A stretch of 64,000 nt of DNA from Allofrancisella inopinata (GTDB lineage: Bacteria; Pseudomonadota; Gammaproteobacteria; Francisellales; Francisellaceae): NCBI RefSeq assembly GCF_012222965.1, contig NZ_CP038241.1:992001-1056000 (forward strand). The letters run 5' to 3'. The position numbers and the translations under genes are program-made. How positions within the stretch are numbered: the stretch's first letter is position 1; the number at the start of each line of letters is the position of its first letter. Positions 27,998 to 37,656 of the stretch are shown one piece after another. The notes beneath the pieces are model-generated. The model was not told the origin of the DNA, did not search any database, and saw only the letters and a program-made list of their open reading frames with translations.

Positions 27998-28978
27998 ATG
28001 AATAAAACTCAGTTTGTTTTAGAACCATACAACTATGATTCCATGATGCTACTCTGTGGCGATCTTGATGAAAATATCCGAGCTATTGAAAATTATTTTC
28101 ATGTTGAAATAAAACACCGTGCCGATGAGTTTGAGATTTCTAGTGAATCTAGTGCAAATAATACTCAAGCTAAAAGGTTTATCAAATCATGCTATGCTGA
28201 AATATTAGCTGGAAATACAGAGTTAGATTTAGAGCAAATAACTACTATCTTAAATGCTACAGCTAAAGAAAAACCTTCTCAAGTTAAGGCAAGAAGATCT
28301 TCAGATGAAGCTGAAGTGCAACTTAGAAGTAAAAAACTAAAAGCGAGAACTTCTAACCAAGCTACATACCTAGATAATATTAAAACCAACTTTGTAACAT
28401 TTGGAGTAGGTCCTGCTGGTACAGGTAAAACTTATTTAGCTATAGCATGTGCAGTTGCTGCTTATGAACGTGGTGAAGTACGAAGAATAGTGCTAGTCCG
28501 CCCTGCTGTAGAAGCTGGTGAGAAACTAGGGTTTCTTCCTGGCGATTTAGCTCAAAAAATAGACCCTTACTTACGTCCTATGTATGACGCTTTATTTGAC
28601 TTTATGGGCGTTGAAAAAGTTACTAAACTTATCGAGAAACAAGCTATTGAAATAGCTCCTTTAGCCTATATGCGTGGACGAACTATTAATGATTCTTTTA
28701 TAGTGTTAGATGAAAGTCAAAACACTACCAAAGAACAAATGAAAATGTTTTTAACTAGAATAGGCTTTAACACTACTGCTGTAATTACAGGAGACATTAC
28801 ACAAATAGATTTACCAAAAAGTGTTACTTCAGGTTTAAAACATGCTCTTTCAATTCTTACAGATATAGAGGGTGTCGCTATTAGCTACTTAAAATCTGTT
28901 GATATAGTTAGACATCAAATAGTACAAAAAATTGTCAACGCCTATGATAAGTATGAAGAGAATACAAACCATGGATAG
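27998..28978 (+). CDS. ybeZ: PhoH-like ATPase YbeZ
   Basis: 326 residues. An N-terminal KH-like region precedes a PhoH ATPase domain with P-loop FGVGPAGTGKTYLA and Walker B FIVLDESQNT. YbeZ works with the endoribonuclease YbeY in RNA maturation and quality control. It begins 3 bp after miaB. Its last codons overlap the likely start of ybeY (ATGGATAG). Confidence 0.93.
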   Translation: MNKTQFVLEPYNYDSMMLLCGDLDENIRAIENYFHVEIKHRADEFEISSESSANNTQAKRFIKSCYAEILAGNTELDLEQITTILNATAKEKPSQVKARRSSDEAEVQLRSKKLKARTSNQATYLDNIKTNFVTFGVGPAGTGKTYLAIACAVAAYERGEVRRIVLVRPAVEAGEKLGFLPGDLAQKIDPYLRPMYDALFDFMGVEKVTKLIEKQAIEIAPLAYMRGRTINDSFIVLDESQNTTKEQMKMFLTRIGFNTTAVITGDITQIDLPKSVTSGLKHALSILTDIEGVAISYLKSVDIVRHQIVQKIVNAYDKYEENTNHG

Positions 28979-29444
28979 TTTAGATCTAAATATTATCAAT
29001 GACGATGAATACCCCATACCAACCAATCAGATCTTATTAAACTGCTTTGAGCTTGTTGCACAACGTCATAATGTCAAAGCTGCTAGCGTTAATCTAAACG
29101 TTGTCTCAGATGAAGAAATAAAAAGTATAAATAAGCAATTTCGTAATAAAGATAAACCAACAAATATAATATCATTTGAATTTGAGAAACCCCAAGGGCT
29201 ACCAGATGGCGTTATAGAAAATTTTCTAGGAGATATAGTTATAGCTCCAAATGTATTAGATAAAGAAGCTAAAGAACAACACAAAAATTTGGAAAATCAT
29301 TGGTGTCATATTTTTATTCATGGTTTATTACATTTACTAGGATACGATCACCAAAATGACACCGATGCTAATATAATGGAAAACTTGGAAATTGAGCTAC
29401 TAGATAAATTGAATATACCAAACCCATATCTTATAAGAGAGTAA
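28971..29444 (+). CDS. ybeY: Endoribonuclease YbeY (rRNA maturation factor)
   Basis: 157 residues from the ATG at 28971, which overlaps the ybeZ stop; a longer frame from 28932 exists but would add residues not typical of the family. The metal-binding signature HIFIHGLLHLLGYDH is complete (H-G-x-L-H-L-x-G-Y-D-H), preceded by the conserved NKQFRNKDKPTNIISFEFE. YbeY is a single-strand endoribonuclease needed for 16S rRNA 3' maturation and 70S quality control. The overlap with ybeZ implies translational coupling. Confidence 0.94.
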   Translation: MDSLDLNIINDDEYPIPTNQILLNCFELVAQRHNVKAASVNLNVVSDEEIKSINKQFRNKDKPTNIISFEFEKPQGLPDGVIENFLGDIVIAPNVLDKEAKEQHKNLENHWCHIFIHGLLHLLGYDHQNDTDANIMENLEIELLDKLNIPNPYLIRE

Positions 29445-29446
29445 AT

Positions 29447-30319
29447 ATGACGGATAATAATAGTCACGATCAGCTTAAAAAAGATAAAAGCCCTTTCATC
29501 AAAAAGCTTACTTCAAGTATCTTTACTATTAAAGATGAAGAAGACCTAATTAACGCAATTACTAAAGCTACAAATAATGAGGTTATAGATAAAACCTCAC
29601 AAAATATGCTATTAGGCGCTATAAAAATTTCTTCTCTTGATGTGGGAGATATCATGGTATCTCATACTAAAATAGTGGCGGTAGATATGTCTATGAGTAT
29701 AAATGAGATTTTAGAAAAGACTATCCTCTCAAGCCATACACGTTTGCCTGTTTATTGCGAAAATAAAACAGAGGTATTAGGTGTATTACATGCTAAAGAC
29801 TTATTAAAACTAATTTTTGACGTGGAAATACAAGGATATACTAAAACACACCTTGAGTCTGAAGACATAAAAAATATACTTCGACCTGCTATTTTCATTC
29901 CTGAAACAAAAAAACTTAACTCTATGTTAAAAGATTTTAAAAATAGTCAAAACCATATAGCTATAGTAGTCGATGAATACGGAGCAATCTCAGGATTGAT
30001 AACTATAGAAGATATTTTAGAAGAAATAGTCGGTGATATTGAGGATGAGTTTGATACTATCAATGAAAATATAACTAAAATAGCAGACAATTCATTCTTA
30101 GTTGAAGCTACCACTGCAATTGAGGATTTTAATGAGTATTTCAATACCTCTATAGATGATGAGAATGACTTTGATACTATTGCTGGGATGATCATCCAAA
30201 CTCTTGAATACCTTCCTAAAAAAGGCGAAAGCATAGTTGTTGAAGACTTCAAATTTACTATACAAGAAGCTGATAACCGTAAAATAATAAAAATTCTAGT
30301 AGAAAAATCTAAAAAATAA
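29447..30319 (+). CDS. ybeX: CorC/YbeX CBS-domain protein
   Basis: 290 residues. Two CBS domains (about 65-195; the first begins MVSHTKIVAVDMSMSINEIL, the second ends VVDEYGAISGLITIEDILEE) are followed by a CorC_HlyC transporter-associated domain (about 210-290, FLVEATTAIEDFNEYF). It lacks the DUF21 membrane domain of full-length CorB/C relatives, as in E. coli YbeX. The role lies in Mg/Co efflux or, from its neighbours, ribosome-related RNA metabolism. Its stop overlaps the lnt start (ATAATGA). Confidence 0.92.
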   Translation: MTDNNSHDQLKKDKSPFIKKLTSSIFTIKDEEDLINAITKATNNEVIDKTSQNMLLGAIKISSLDVGDIMVSHTKIVAVDMSMSINEILEKTILSSHTRLPVYCENKTEVLGVLHAKDLLKLIFDVEIQGYTKTHLESEDIKNILRPAIFIPETKKLNSMLKDFKNSQNHIAIVVDEYGAISGLITIEDILEEIVGDIEDEFDTINENITKIADNSFLVEATTAIEDFNEYFNTSIDDENDFDTIAGMIIQTLEYLPKKGESIVVEDFKFTIQEADNRKIIKILVEKSKK

Positions 30320-31806
30320 TGAAAAAAAATATCCTTAACTTAATATTAGCTACCTTAAGCGGTAGCCTACTTACTCTTGCGTTTGCTCCTTTTCGCATAG
30401 ATATTATTGCGATAGTAGCATTATGTATTTTCTTCTACTTATTGAATAAATGCTCTAAACTCACGAGCAGCTTTTTGATATCAGCTTTCTTTGGTTTCGG
30501 TTTTTTTGGCACAAGTATTTCTTGGGTTTATATAAGTATACATTTATTTACCAACTCAGTTGCAGCTGGCATAGTTGCAGCTATAGCTTTGGTTATTTTA
30601 TTAAGTTTTTTACATACTATTCCATTTGGCATAGGTAGCTATCTTTTAACAAAAAAATCGAACAACTTTATAAAATTATTAATCTATCCAGCTTTATGGA
30701 CATTATTTGAAGTAGTAAAAGCTAACTTACTATGGGGAGGTTTTCCTTGGGTATCTCTTGGTTATTCACAAACAGAATCACCTTTAATATGGTATGCTAA
30801 TGTTGGTGGTGTGTATTTTGTTACATATATTATTGCTTTAATTTCGGCACTTATAGTTTTATACCTATTTAACAAAACTAAAGATATAAGAAAAACTAGT
30901 CTTATTTTTAGTGCTATAGCTTTAATATACATAGGTGGTTATATTATTTCTAAAAGCCAACCTAACATCCAAACTAATAAAGTCCAAAAAGTAGTTCTAG
31001 TTCAAGGTGATTTCATTCAAGGATTTAAGTGGAATCAAGATAACTTTATTAAAATGCAAGCTTACTATAAAAGCATTGCAAGTAAATATCAAAATTCTTT
31101 AATTATACTGTCAGAAAATGCCCTGCCTGATTATCGTCAATATCAACACTTATATTTTGAGGAATTAACAAAAATAGCAAACCAAAATAATAACGCTATA
31201 TTAATAGGTTCACTAAGTATTGAAAACTCGAAAATCTATAATAGTTCTACAATATTAGGTAAAGGCAAAGGTATATATAATAAACACCACTTAGTACCAT
31301 TTGGAGAATATTTTCCGATTAAGTTTTTTGGTTACATAGATAGTGTTGGTCTTAGCAATTTTAATGCTGGTACAAGGATTCAACCTATAATGCAAGCTTT
31401 TGACTATCCTTTGGCTAACTTTATCTGCTATGAAATCGGTTACCCTGAACAAGTTCGTGACCAACTACAAGGTGCTAGACTAATATCCGTAATAAGTGAT
31501 GACTCATGGTTTGGCGACTCTATAGCTCGAGACCAGCAATTACAAATATCTCAAGTCAGAGCAATAGAAACATCCAAATATGTATTAGCTACTACTAGTA
31601 ATGGTATAACCGCCATCATTGACCCTAGTGGTGTTATTGTTAAAGAGCTTCCTAAAGATACTCAAGCTACTTTAGAATCAGAAATTTATCTTAATGATTT
31701 TGAAACAATTTGGTTAAAAATTGGTATGTCTTTAATATTTTTGGTTATTGGAATTAGTATAGTTTTTGTAACAATATTTAAAATCATAAAGGAGCGCTTT
31801 TACTAA
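30319..31806 (+). CDS. lnt: Apolipoprotein N-acyltransferase
   Basis: 495 residues. About six N-terminal membrane helices, then a periplasmic nitrilase domain, then a last helix. Catalytic Glu in LSENALPDY, Lys in GKGIYNKHHLVPFGE and Cys in FICYEIGYPE are visible. It adds the third acyl chain to lipoproteins in the inner membrane. It ends the miaB-lnt block and overlaps ybeX by one base. Confidence 0.94.
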   Translation: MKKNILNLILATLSGSLLTLAFAPFRIDIIAIVALCIFFYLLNKCSKLTSSFLISAFFGFGFFGTSISWVYISIHLFTNSVAAGIVAAIALVILLSFLHTIPFGIGSYLLTKKSNNFIKLLIYPALWTLFEVVKANLLWGGFPWVSLGYSQTESPLIWYANVGGVYFVTYIIALISALIVLYLFNKTKDIRKTSLIFSAIALIYIGGYIISKSQPNIQTNKVQKVVLVQGDFIQGFKWNQDNFIKMQAYYKSIASKYQNSLIILSENALPDYRQYQHLYFEELTKIANQNNNAILIGSLSIENSKIYNSSTILGKGKGIYNKHHLVPFGEYFPIKFFGYIDSVGLSNFNAGTRIQPIMQAFDYPLANFICYEIGYPEQVRDQLQGARLISVISDDSWFGDSIARDQQLQISQVRAIETSKYVLATTSNGITAIIDPSGVIVKELPKDTQATLESEIYLNDFETIWLKIGMSLIFLVIGISIVFVTIFKIIKERFY

Positions 31807-31825
31807 TATAGTCTACTAAGTATAA

Positions 31826-31867
31826 AGGGACTGTTGCAAGCTGGAAACTAATACCAATTCCAACACA
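31826..31867. repeat. Short repeated segment shared with 15901-16080
   Basis: In the lnt-rmuC gap, aaagggactgttgcaa (31825-31840) and ataccaattccaacaca (31851-31867) both recur around 15901-15917 and 16066-16081 near nagA, but in another order. They appear to be pieces of one dispersed element family. Confidence 0.45.
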
Positions 31868-31903
31868 TATTAGTACTTTCTAACTTTGTATTTCATACCT
31901 AAT

Positions 31904-33301
31904 TTACTCAAAATCAACTACAGCATTCTCTATTAAATTTTTATCAATTTCTTTTTTAGGTTTTATACTTGAAACTTGTTTAAGTTTTTCAACTTGACCT
32001 ATTAAATTACCGCGCCCAGTTTTTAGTTTACTAAAAGCATTTTCATAAGATTTATTAGCATCGTTTATAGACTTACCTACTTTTTCTAAGTCTTCAATAA
32101 AACCTACAAATTTTTTATATAACTCTTCTGCTCTGCTGTATACATCAGCGATGCTCTGAGCTTGTTTTTCATATCGCCAAGTATTTTCAACTGCTCGTAA
32201 AGCTACTAATAAAGTAGTTGGACTTACCAAAATTATCTTCTGCTTGAATGCTTCATCATATAGGTTTACATCATTATCTAACGCTAAAAGTAATGCTCCT
32301 TCTATCGGAATAAACATAAATATAAAATCTAATGAATTTATACCTTTAAGATTTTCATATTTTTTATCAGCTAAACCTTTTATATGGTCTTTTATGGATT
32401 TTATATGAGCTTTTAATTGTGCTTGTTTATATTCATCATCAACAGCTATATAGTCATTATAAGCAACTAATGAAGTTTTCGCATCGATTATAATATCTCT
32501 ATCATCAGGTAGTTTTACAACCACATCAGGGCGAAAAGCTTTACCCTCATGATCAGTTGTGTGCTTTTCTCTAAAGTATTCAAACCCTTCTCTAAGACCA
32601 GATTTTTCAAGGACATTCTCAAGCACCATCTCACCCCAGATACCTTGTTGCTTAGTGCTACTTCTTAGAGCATTTGTAAGGTTATGAGCTTCTATAGTCA
32701 TCTTTTGATTTAATTCTTTGAGAGTTTTTAGCTCATTTTGTAATGCACTTCTAGCATTAGATTCTTTATCGTAAACGTCTTCTACTTTTTGTTTAAAATC
32801 TTTTAACTGCTCTCTTACAGGGTTTAAAACGTTATTTAGGCTTTCATGATTACGCTCATTTAGCTTTTTAGAATTATCTTCAAAAATTCTATTTGCCAAA
32901 TTCTCAAATTCAGTTTTTAGTTTTACCTCATTGTTTTGTAATTGCTCTAATTTTTCCTTTAACTGAGTTTGTAACATTGAGATTTGCGATTTATACTCTT
33001 TTATCTCTTCAATATATTTATCAACCTTAATTCTTTCTGCTCTTAAATCTTGTTTTAGTTCTTCAAACCTTTGAACGCTATCTTCCTTTAGCTCAGTATT
33101 TTTTTGCCTTTCACTAGCTAGCAAGATGTCAAATGTCGATTTTTCACTTTCCAAAGCTAATATTTGAGATTGTGCCGAGCTTTTATATTCCTCAAAAACT
33201 TGTTTGATATTTTTAACTTCTTTAGCTTTCTTACCACACGAAAAAAGAAGCACTATGCCCAAAACAATAGTAAATAAAGCTAATCCCATTATCAATGCCA
33301 T
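31904..33301 (-). CDS. rmuC: DNA recombination protein RmuC
   Basis: 465 residues. An N-terminal membrane helix (IMGLALFTIVLGIVLLFS) and a long coiled coil (about 30-200) lead to a nuclease-like domain with KQQGIWGEMVLENVLEKSGL and RPDVVVKLPDDRDIIIDAKTSL, the PD-(D/E)xK-like core. RmuC limits inversion at short inverted repeats. It is a stand-alone gene, 94 bp downstream of uvrC on the same strand. Confidence 0.92.
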   Translation of the reverse strand: MALIMGLALFTIVLGIVLLFSCGKKAKEVKNIKQVFEEYKSSAQSQILALESEKSTFDILLASERQKNTELKEDSVQRFEELKQDLRAERIKVDKYIEEIKEYKSQISMLQTQLKEKLEQLQNNEVKLKTEFENLANRIFEDNSKKLNERNHESLNNVLNPVREQLKDFKQKVEDVYDKESNARSALQNELKTLKELNQKMTIEAHNLTNALRSSTKQQGIWGEMVLENVLEKSGLREGFEYFREKHTTDHEGKAFRPDVVVKLPDDRDIIIDAKTSLVAYNDYIAVDDEYKQAQLKAHIKSIKDHIKGLADKKYENLKGINSLDFIFMFIPIEGALLLALDNDVNLYDEAFKQKIILVSPTTLLVALRAVENTWRYEKQAQSIADVYSRAEELYKKFVGFIEDLEKVGKSINDANKSYENAFSKLKTGRGNLIGQVEKLKQVSSIKPKKEIDKNLIENAVVDFE

Positions 33302-33395
33302 TAATCTAACCTTTAACCTAAAAATCCTAACTTTAGGTGCCAGTATAACAAATCTACCTTATTTTTGTTTTTTAAAATTAAAATCTTAAAACTCT

Positions 33396-35234
33396 CTAAT
33401 GAAAACTCTCCCAAATTTCTTGAGCTAATTTTTTACTTATTCCTTTCACTTTTGCTATCTCATCTACAGAAGCTTTGCTTAGCTCTTGCCAGCCACCAAA
33501 GTGCATTATTAAAGCTTTACGACGTTTTGGTCCTACGCCTTCTATTTCCTCAATAATTGACGATTGCCTATTAGAGGTAATCTTTTTACGCTGGCCTTTT
33601 ATTGCATGGTCATGAGCAGAATCTCTTATTTGACGTAGCAACAAAAATCCTAAATCATGCTCGTCTAGAATATATTCAGTATCATCAAAACCTTTGTAGA
33701 TTTTTTCTTTACCGCTTATACGCTCTACACCCTTACCTAAACTTACCAGTTGAATTTTACCTTGTAAGCCAAATTCTTGGATAACCTTTTCAGCTTGATG
33801 GATTTGCCCTTTTCCACCGTCTATTATCATAACACCTGGAAGGTTGTTTACTTCTAATCCTGAACTTACACGGCGGTATACTGTCTGGTAGATTGCTGCA
33901 TAGTCATCACCTGCTTTAATATCTTTAATATTGTATCGCCGATGTGACTTTCGGTCTTCACCCTCATCTGTATACACTACACAAGAGGCAACGGTAGCTT
34001 CACCTTGGAAATGTGAAATATCAAAACATTCTATACGCTTAATATCTTCATCTAGCTCTAAAAATTCTTTTAAAGAAGCTAGTCTCTTTTGATACTGTGT
34101 TTTTGATGTAGTATAAATATTTAGCTTTTGTCTAGCATTTACTTCTGCTAGCTTTAGCCATTTTAAGTTATCAGCAGCTGGAGCTATTATCCAATTTATA
34201 GATTGGCCAATTTTTTGTGAAATACTTACTAACAAATCCTGGATCTCACTAAAATCAACTTTAGACAAAATTATATTCTTTGGCCAAATATTACGTATCT
34301 CATCGCCTAGGTAAAAATGCGATAAAAAAGCATGCATAATAGATGTTTTATCTTGACCTTTTGCATCTATACTCCAATGTTTATCTGCAACCACATCACC
34401 ATTTTGAATCTGCAATAAAGCTATGCTTGCATAATTATCTTGTAAATATATACCGACAACATCAAAAGTTTTATCTAACTGAATATCTACTATTTGCTGT
34501 TGCTGTAGCTTTCTAAGTACTACTAATTGATCTCTGTAAACTTGTGCTTTTTCATATTGCATATTTTCAGAAGCTTGATGCATTTTTTGAGATATCTCCT
34601 CTAAAACACTACTAAACTTACCAGCTAAAAATTTTTTTAAGATAGCTAACTGTTCATCGTATTGCTCTTTAGAAACTAATCCCACACATGGTCCAAGGCA
34701 ACGCTTTATTTGATATTGTAAACATGGTCTAGTTCGTGATTTATAATATGAATTCTCACATTGTCTGATTGGAAAAATTTTTTGAATAATATTAAGAGTA
34801 TTTTTCACAGACGATATTGATACAAACGGTCCAAAACATTGCCCTTTTTTATAGGCAGATTTTCCTCTATAAAATGCTATCCTTGGGAACTTATCTCTAG
34901 AAATAACTAAGTATGGATAGCTTTTATCATCTTTAAACAAAATATTATACTTTGGTCGGTGTTGTTTGATTAGATTATTTTCTAATAAATAAGCTTCATA
35001 ATCGCTTGGTGTTATAGTTATCTCTATTTTTGCTATTTGTGAAACCATCATTAGAGTTTTACTATCCTTAGCACCTTTTGCAAAATAGCTGTTTACACGA
35101 TTTTTAAGGTTTTTTGCTTTTCCAACATAAATTATTTGGTCATGTTTATCAATCATACGATAAACACCAGAATGTGTTGTTAGATTTGCTAAAAAACTTT
35201 TCAAATCAAAGCTTTTTGTCTCACTAAGAATCAT
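33396..35234 (-). CDS. uvrC: Excinuclease ABC subunit C
   Basis: 612 residues. N-terminal GIY-YIG nuclease (GVYRMIDKHDQIIYVGKAKN) makes the 3' incision; a UVR UvrB-binding helix pair is near 200-240; the Endo-V/RNaseH-like domain with ECFDISHFQGEATVASCVV and VMIDGGKGQ makes the 5' incision; C-terminal helix-hairpin-helix motifs (EIEGVGPKRRKALI; VKGISKKLAQEI) bind DNA. Length and domain order are standard. Divergent from rnd. Confidence 0.96.
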   Translation of the reverse strand: MILSETKSFDLKSFLANLTTHSGVYRMIDKHDQIIYVGKAKNLKNRVNSYFAKGAKDSKTLMMVSQIAKIEITITPSDYEAYLLENNLIKQHRPKYNILFKDDKSYPYLVISRDKFPRIAFYRGKSAYKKGQCFGPFVSISSVKNTLNIIQKIFPIRQCENSYYKSRTRPCLQYQIKRCLGPCVGLVSKEQYDEQLAILKKFLAGKFSSVLEEISQKMHQASENMQYEKAQVYRDQLVVLRKLQQQQIVDIQLDKTFDVVGIYLQDNYASIALLQIQNGDVVADKHWSIDAKGQDKTSIMHAFLSHFYLGDEIRNIWPKNIILSKVDFSEIQDLLVSISQKIGQSINWIIAPAADNLKWLKLAEVNARQKLNIYTTSKTQYQKRLASLKEFLELDEDIKRIECFDISHFQGEATVASCVVYTDEGEDRKSHRRYNIKDIKAGDDYAAIYQTVYRRVSSGLEVNNLPGVMIIDGGKGQIHQAEKVIQEFGLQGKIQLVSLGKGVERISGKEKIYKGFDDTEYILDEHDLGFLLLRQIRDSAHDHAIKGQRKKITSNRQSSIIEEIEGVGPKRRKALIMHFGGWQELSKASVDEIAKVKGISKKLAQEIWESFH

Positions 35235-35321
35235 TTATATCGATAATTTCTTATTTTAAATACTAATAAATATGTAAAGATGTTAGCATATTAAAGCTTT
35301 TAATACATTGTTTAAATACTA

Positions 35322-36416
35322 ATGCTGATTCAATCTCAAGATGAACTTAACAAGGCCACTGCAAAGATATCACAATATCCTCAAATAGCTGTAGATACTG
35401 AGTTTTATTGGATGCGAACTTATTACCCTGAACTTTGCTTAATCCAGATAGCTACAGAAGATGATATTTTCTTAATAGATACATTAGAAAATTTAGATTT
35501 TTCAGCCTTAAAAGCCATTTTTGAAAATAAGAATATACAAAAAATTATTCATTCAGCAGCTAATGATGTCCCTATTATTAGAAATTTTTTGGAGTGTAAT
35601 ATCAATCATATCTTTGATACTCAGCTAGCAGCAGGTTTTTTGGGATTGCAACCTCAGATTTCTTTAAAAAACCTTCTTAAAGAAATATTAGATATAGAAA
35701 TGGAAAAAGAATCTCAATTTTCTGATTGGCGAAAAAGACCTCTCTCTGACAGTCAAATAATTTACGCCATAAACGATGTTAAACACCTTATAACTCTAGC
35801 GCAACTCTTAGAAAAAAAACTCACTGATGTAGGTTACCATAAACTATTTTTAGAAGATTTATCTCAGATAGCGACTATGGAATTTAATTCAGTAGAAAAT
35901 GTGCATAATAGAATAGGTAATATTCAAAAATTTAATGAACAAACTCAAAGAAATATTATCTTATTAGCTCAATGGCGTGAAAAGATCGCCCAAGAAAAAA
36001 ACATTCCATTAAGATATATTTTTGATAATAAGTTGCTCTATCTAATAGCTCATATATCTCCTACATCTCTAAATGATTTTGAGCATATAGAATTAAAAAA
36101 GTTTAAACCTTGGATCAAAAAAGGTATAATTAGCACAATAAATTCAAATAAATGCGTTCAGAATCTAATAACTGAGAAAAAATCTACAAGTAAATTATCA
36201 AACGAGTTAACTGAACAAATTATAGACTTTTTTAACTCCCAAGTTATAGATTTTAACTTTGATAGTAATATTATTGCTTCAAAAAAAGACATTCGCTCGT
36301 TAGTCTACAACCTTAAATTAGACAATCAGATTATTAATAATAAATTACTTAATGGTTGGCGTTACAAAATAGTTGGTAAAAATTTAAAAGAGTATATACT
36401 TAACAATATTAAATAA
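35322..36416 (+). CDS. rnd: Ribonuclease D
   Basis: 364 residues. DEDDy 3'-5' exonuclease: Exo I VDTEFYWMRTYYPELCLIQ, Exo II IIHSAANDVPIIRN and Exo III YAINDVKHL are all present. An HRDC domain follows at about 205-285 (LLAQWREKIAQEKNIPLRYI). RNase D trims tRNA and stable RNA 3' ends. The gene is divergent from uvrC and 25 bp upstream of the MFS gene. Confidence 0.93.
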   Translation: MLIQSQDELNKATAKISQYPQIAVDTEFYWMRTYYPELCLIQIATEDDIFLIDTLENLDFSALKAIFENKNIQKIIHSAANDVPIIRNFLECNINHIFDTQLAAGFLGLQPQISLKNLLKEILDIEMEKESQFSDWRKRPLSDSQIIYAINDVKHLITLAQLLEKKLTDVGYHKLFLEDLSQIATMEFNSVENVHNRIGNIQKFNEQTQRNIILLAQWREKIAQEKNIPLRYIFDNKLLYLIAHISPTSLNDFEHIELKKFKPWIKKGIISTINSNKCVQNLITEKKSTSKLSNELTEQIIDFFNSQVIDFNFDSNIIASKKDIRSLVYNLKLDNQIINNKLLNGWRYKIVGKNLKEYILNNIK

Positions 36417-36440
36417 AAACTACATAAAAATTTTATAATT

Positions 36441-37649
36441 ATGAACTATATAACACGTGAGTCTAAATTTTTCCCTATAATCTTAGCGCTTTTTGCTGCA
36501 TTGCCTCCATTAGCTGTCAATACTTATGCTCCTGCTATTTCATTGATAGCTCAAGATTTCGGTGTCCCAGATAGCCAAGTACTAACAACTTTTGCTACTT
36601 ATTTTGTCGGATTTTCATTTGGGATGCTTTTTTGGGGGGCGATTTCAGATAAATATGGACGTAAAAGGGTTATAATTATAGGAAGTTTAATTTATATTTT
36701 AAGTACTATACTATGTTCTTATAGCACTAGTTTTAGCATGCTTGAAACTCTAAGGTTTGTGCAAGGATTATCTGACTCTGTTGGTGGGGTTATAGCTTTT
36801 TCTATAGCTAGAGACTGCTACAAAGGCACTAAACTAACAAATATGGTAGCTAGTATAGTTATTATTATGCTGATAGCTCCAATTGTAGCGCCTATCATTG
36901 GAACTATATTTACAGATCTTACAGGCACTTGGCAAAGTACTTTCCATTTTCTAACTTTTTATGGTGTAGTTATATTAATAGCAGCACTACTTATAGAAGA
37001 AACTCTAGAGCCCAAAAATAGGCAAACAAGTATTTTAAAAATCGCTCCTAGCTACTTCCAACATCTGACAAATCCAGGTTTTATGTTAGCCACTATTGCT
37101 GGAGGTTCTACATTTGCAGCTTTACTAATTTATATATCTTCATCTGCAATTATATATCTAGAACAGTATTCAACGGGTTCAATTTTATATTGTATATATT
37201 ATGGAATATGTGCTATAGCCTCAATACTTGCTAACCTTTTTATCAAAAAACATTCTCATAAGATCAAAGACATTAAATACACTTATTATAGTATTATTGT
37301 ACTAGCAATTAGCTGCATGATATTAACGATATTTAACTACTTAAACATAGATAATGCTTTTGTTTATACTATAGTAATGTTTATACTATGTGCTGCTGTA
37401 GCTTTTATTTGCACTATACTTTACTCTTTTTCTATAAATCAGATTGATCATAACTTTGGTACAGCTAATTCAATCTCAAACTTTATTAAAAATATGATAG
37501 CAGCATCAGGTAGTTTTATAGTCAGCTATTACCATGGTAGAGATTTAATATTAACCTCTACTATTGTACAATTAGGCTTCATTGGTATTACTATTTTAAT
37601 ATTGTTTATTATTTATAAAATGAATATAGACTCAAAAATCAATGATTGA
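36441..37649 (+). CDS. Bcr/CflA-family MFS drug efflux transporter
   Basis: 402 residues with about 12 membrane helices. The N-terminal FFPIILALFAALPPLAVNTY and the motif-A loop GAISDKYGRKRVIIIGS between helices 2 and 3 mark a drug:H+ antiporter; RFVQGLSDSVGGVIAFSIARD is the Bcr/CflA signature of helix 4. The natural substrate is unknown. It lies after rnd with a short gap and converges on glyS with only 7 bp between stops. Confidence 0.9.
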   Translation: MNYITRESKFFPIILALFAALPPLAVNTYAPAISLIAQDFGVPDSQVLTTFATYFVGFSFGMLFWGAISDKYGRKRVIIIGSLIYILSTILCSYSTSFSMLETLRFVQGLSDSVGGVIAFSIARDCYKGTKLTNMVASIVIIMLIAPIVAPIIGTIFTDLTGTWQSTFHFLTFYGVVILIAALLIEETLEPKNRQTSILKIAPSYFQHLTNPGFMLATIAGGSTFAALLIYISSSAIIYLEQYSTGSILYCIYYGICAIASILANLFIKKHSHKIKDIKYTYYSIIVLAISCMILTIFNYLNIDNAFVYTIVMFILCAAVAFICTILYSFSINQIDHNFGTANSISNFIKNMIAASGSFIVSYYHGRDLILTSTIVQLGFIGITILILFIIYKMNIDSKIND

Positions 37650-37656
37650 GGAATTT

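Noticed and set aside
28932-28970. Longer N-terminus for YbeY
   Set aside because: The extra 13 residues lie in ybeZ coding sequence and do not resemble the family; the ATG at 28971 overlaps the ybeZ stop in the usual way.
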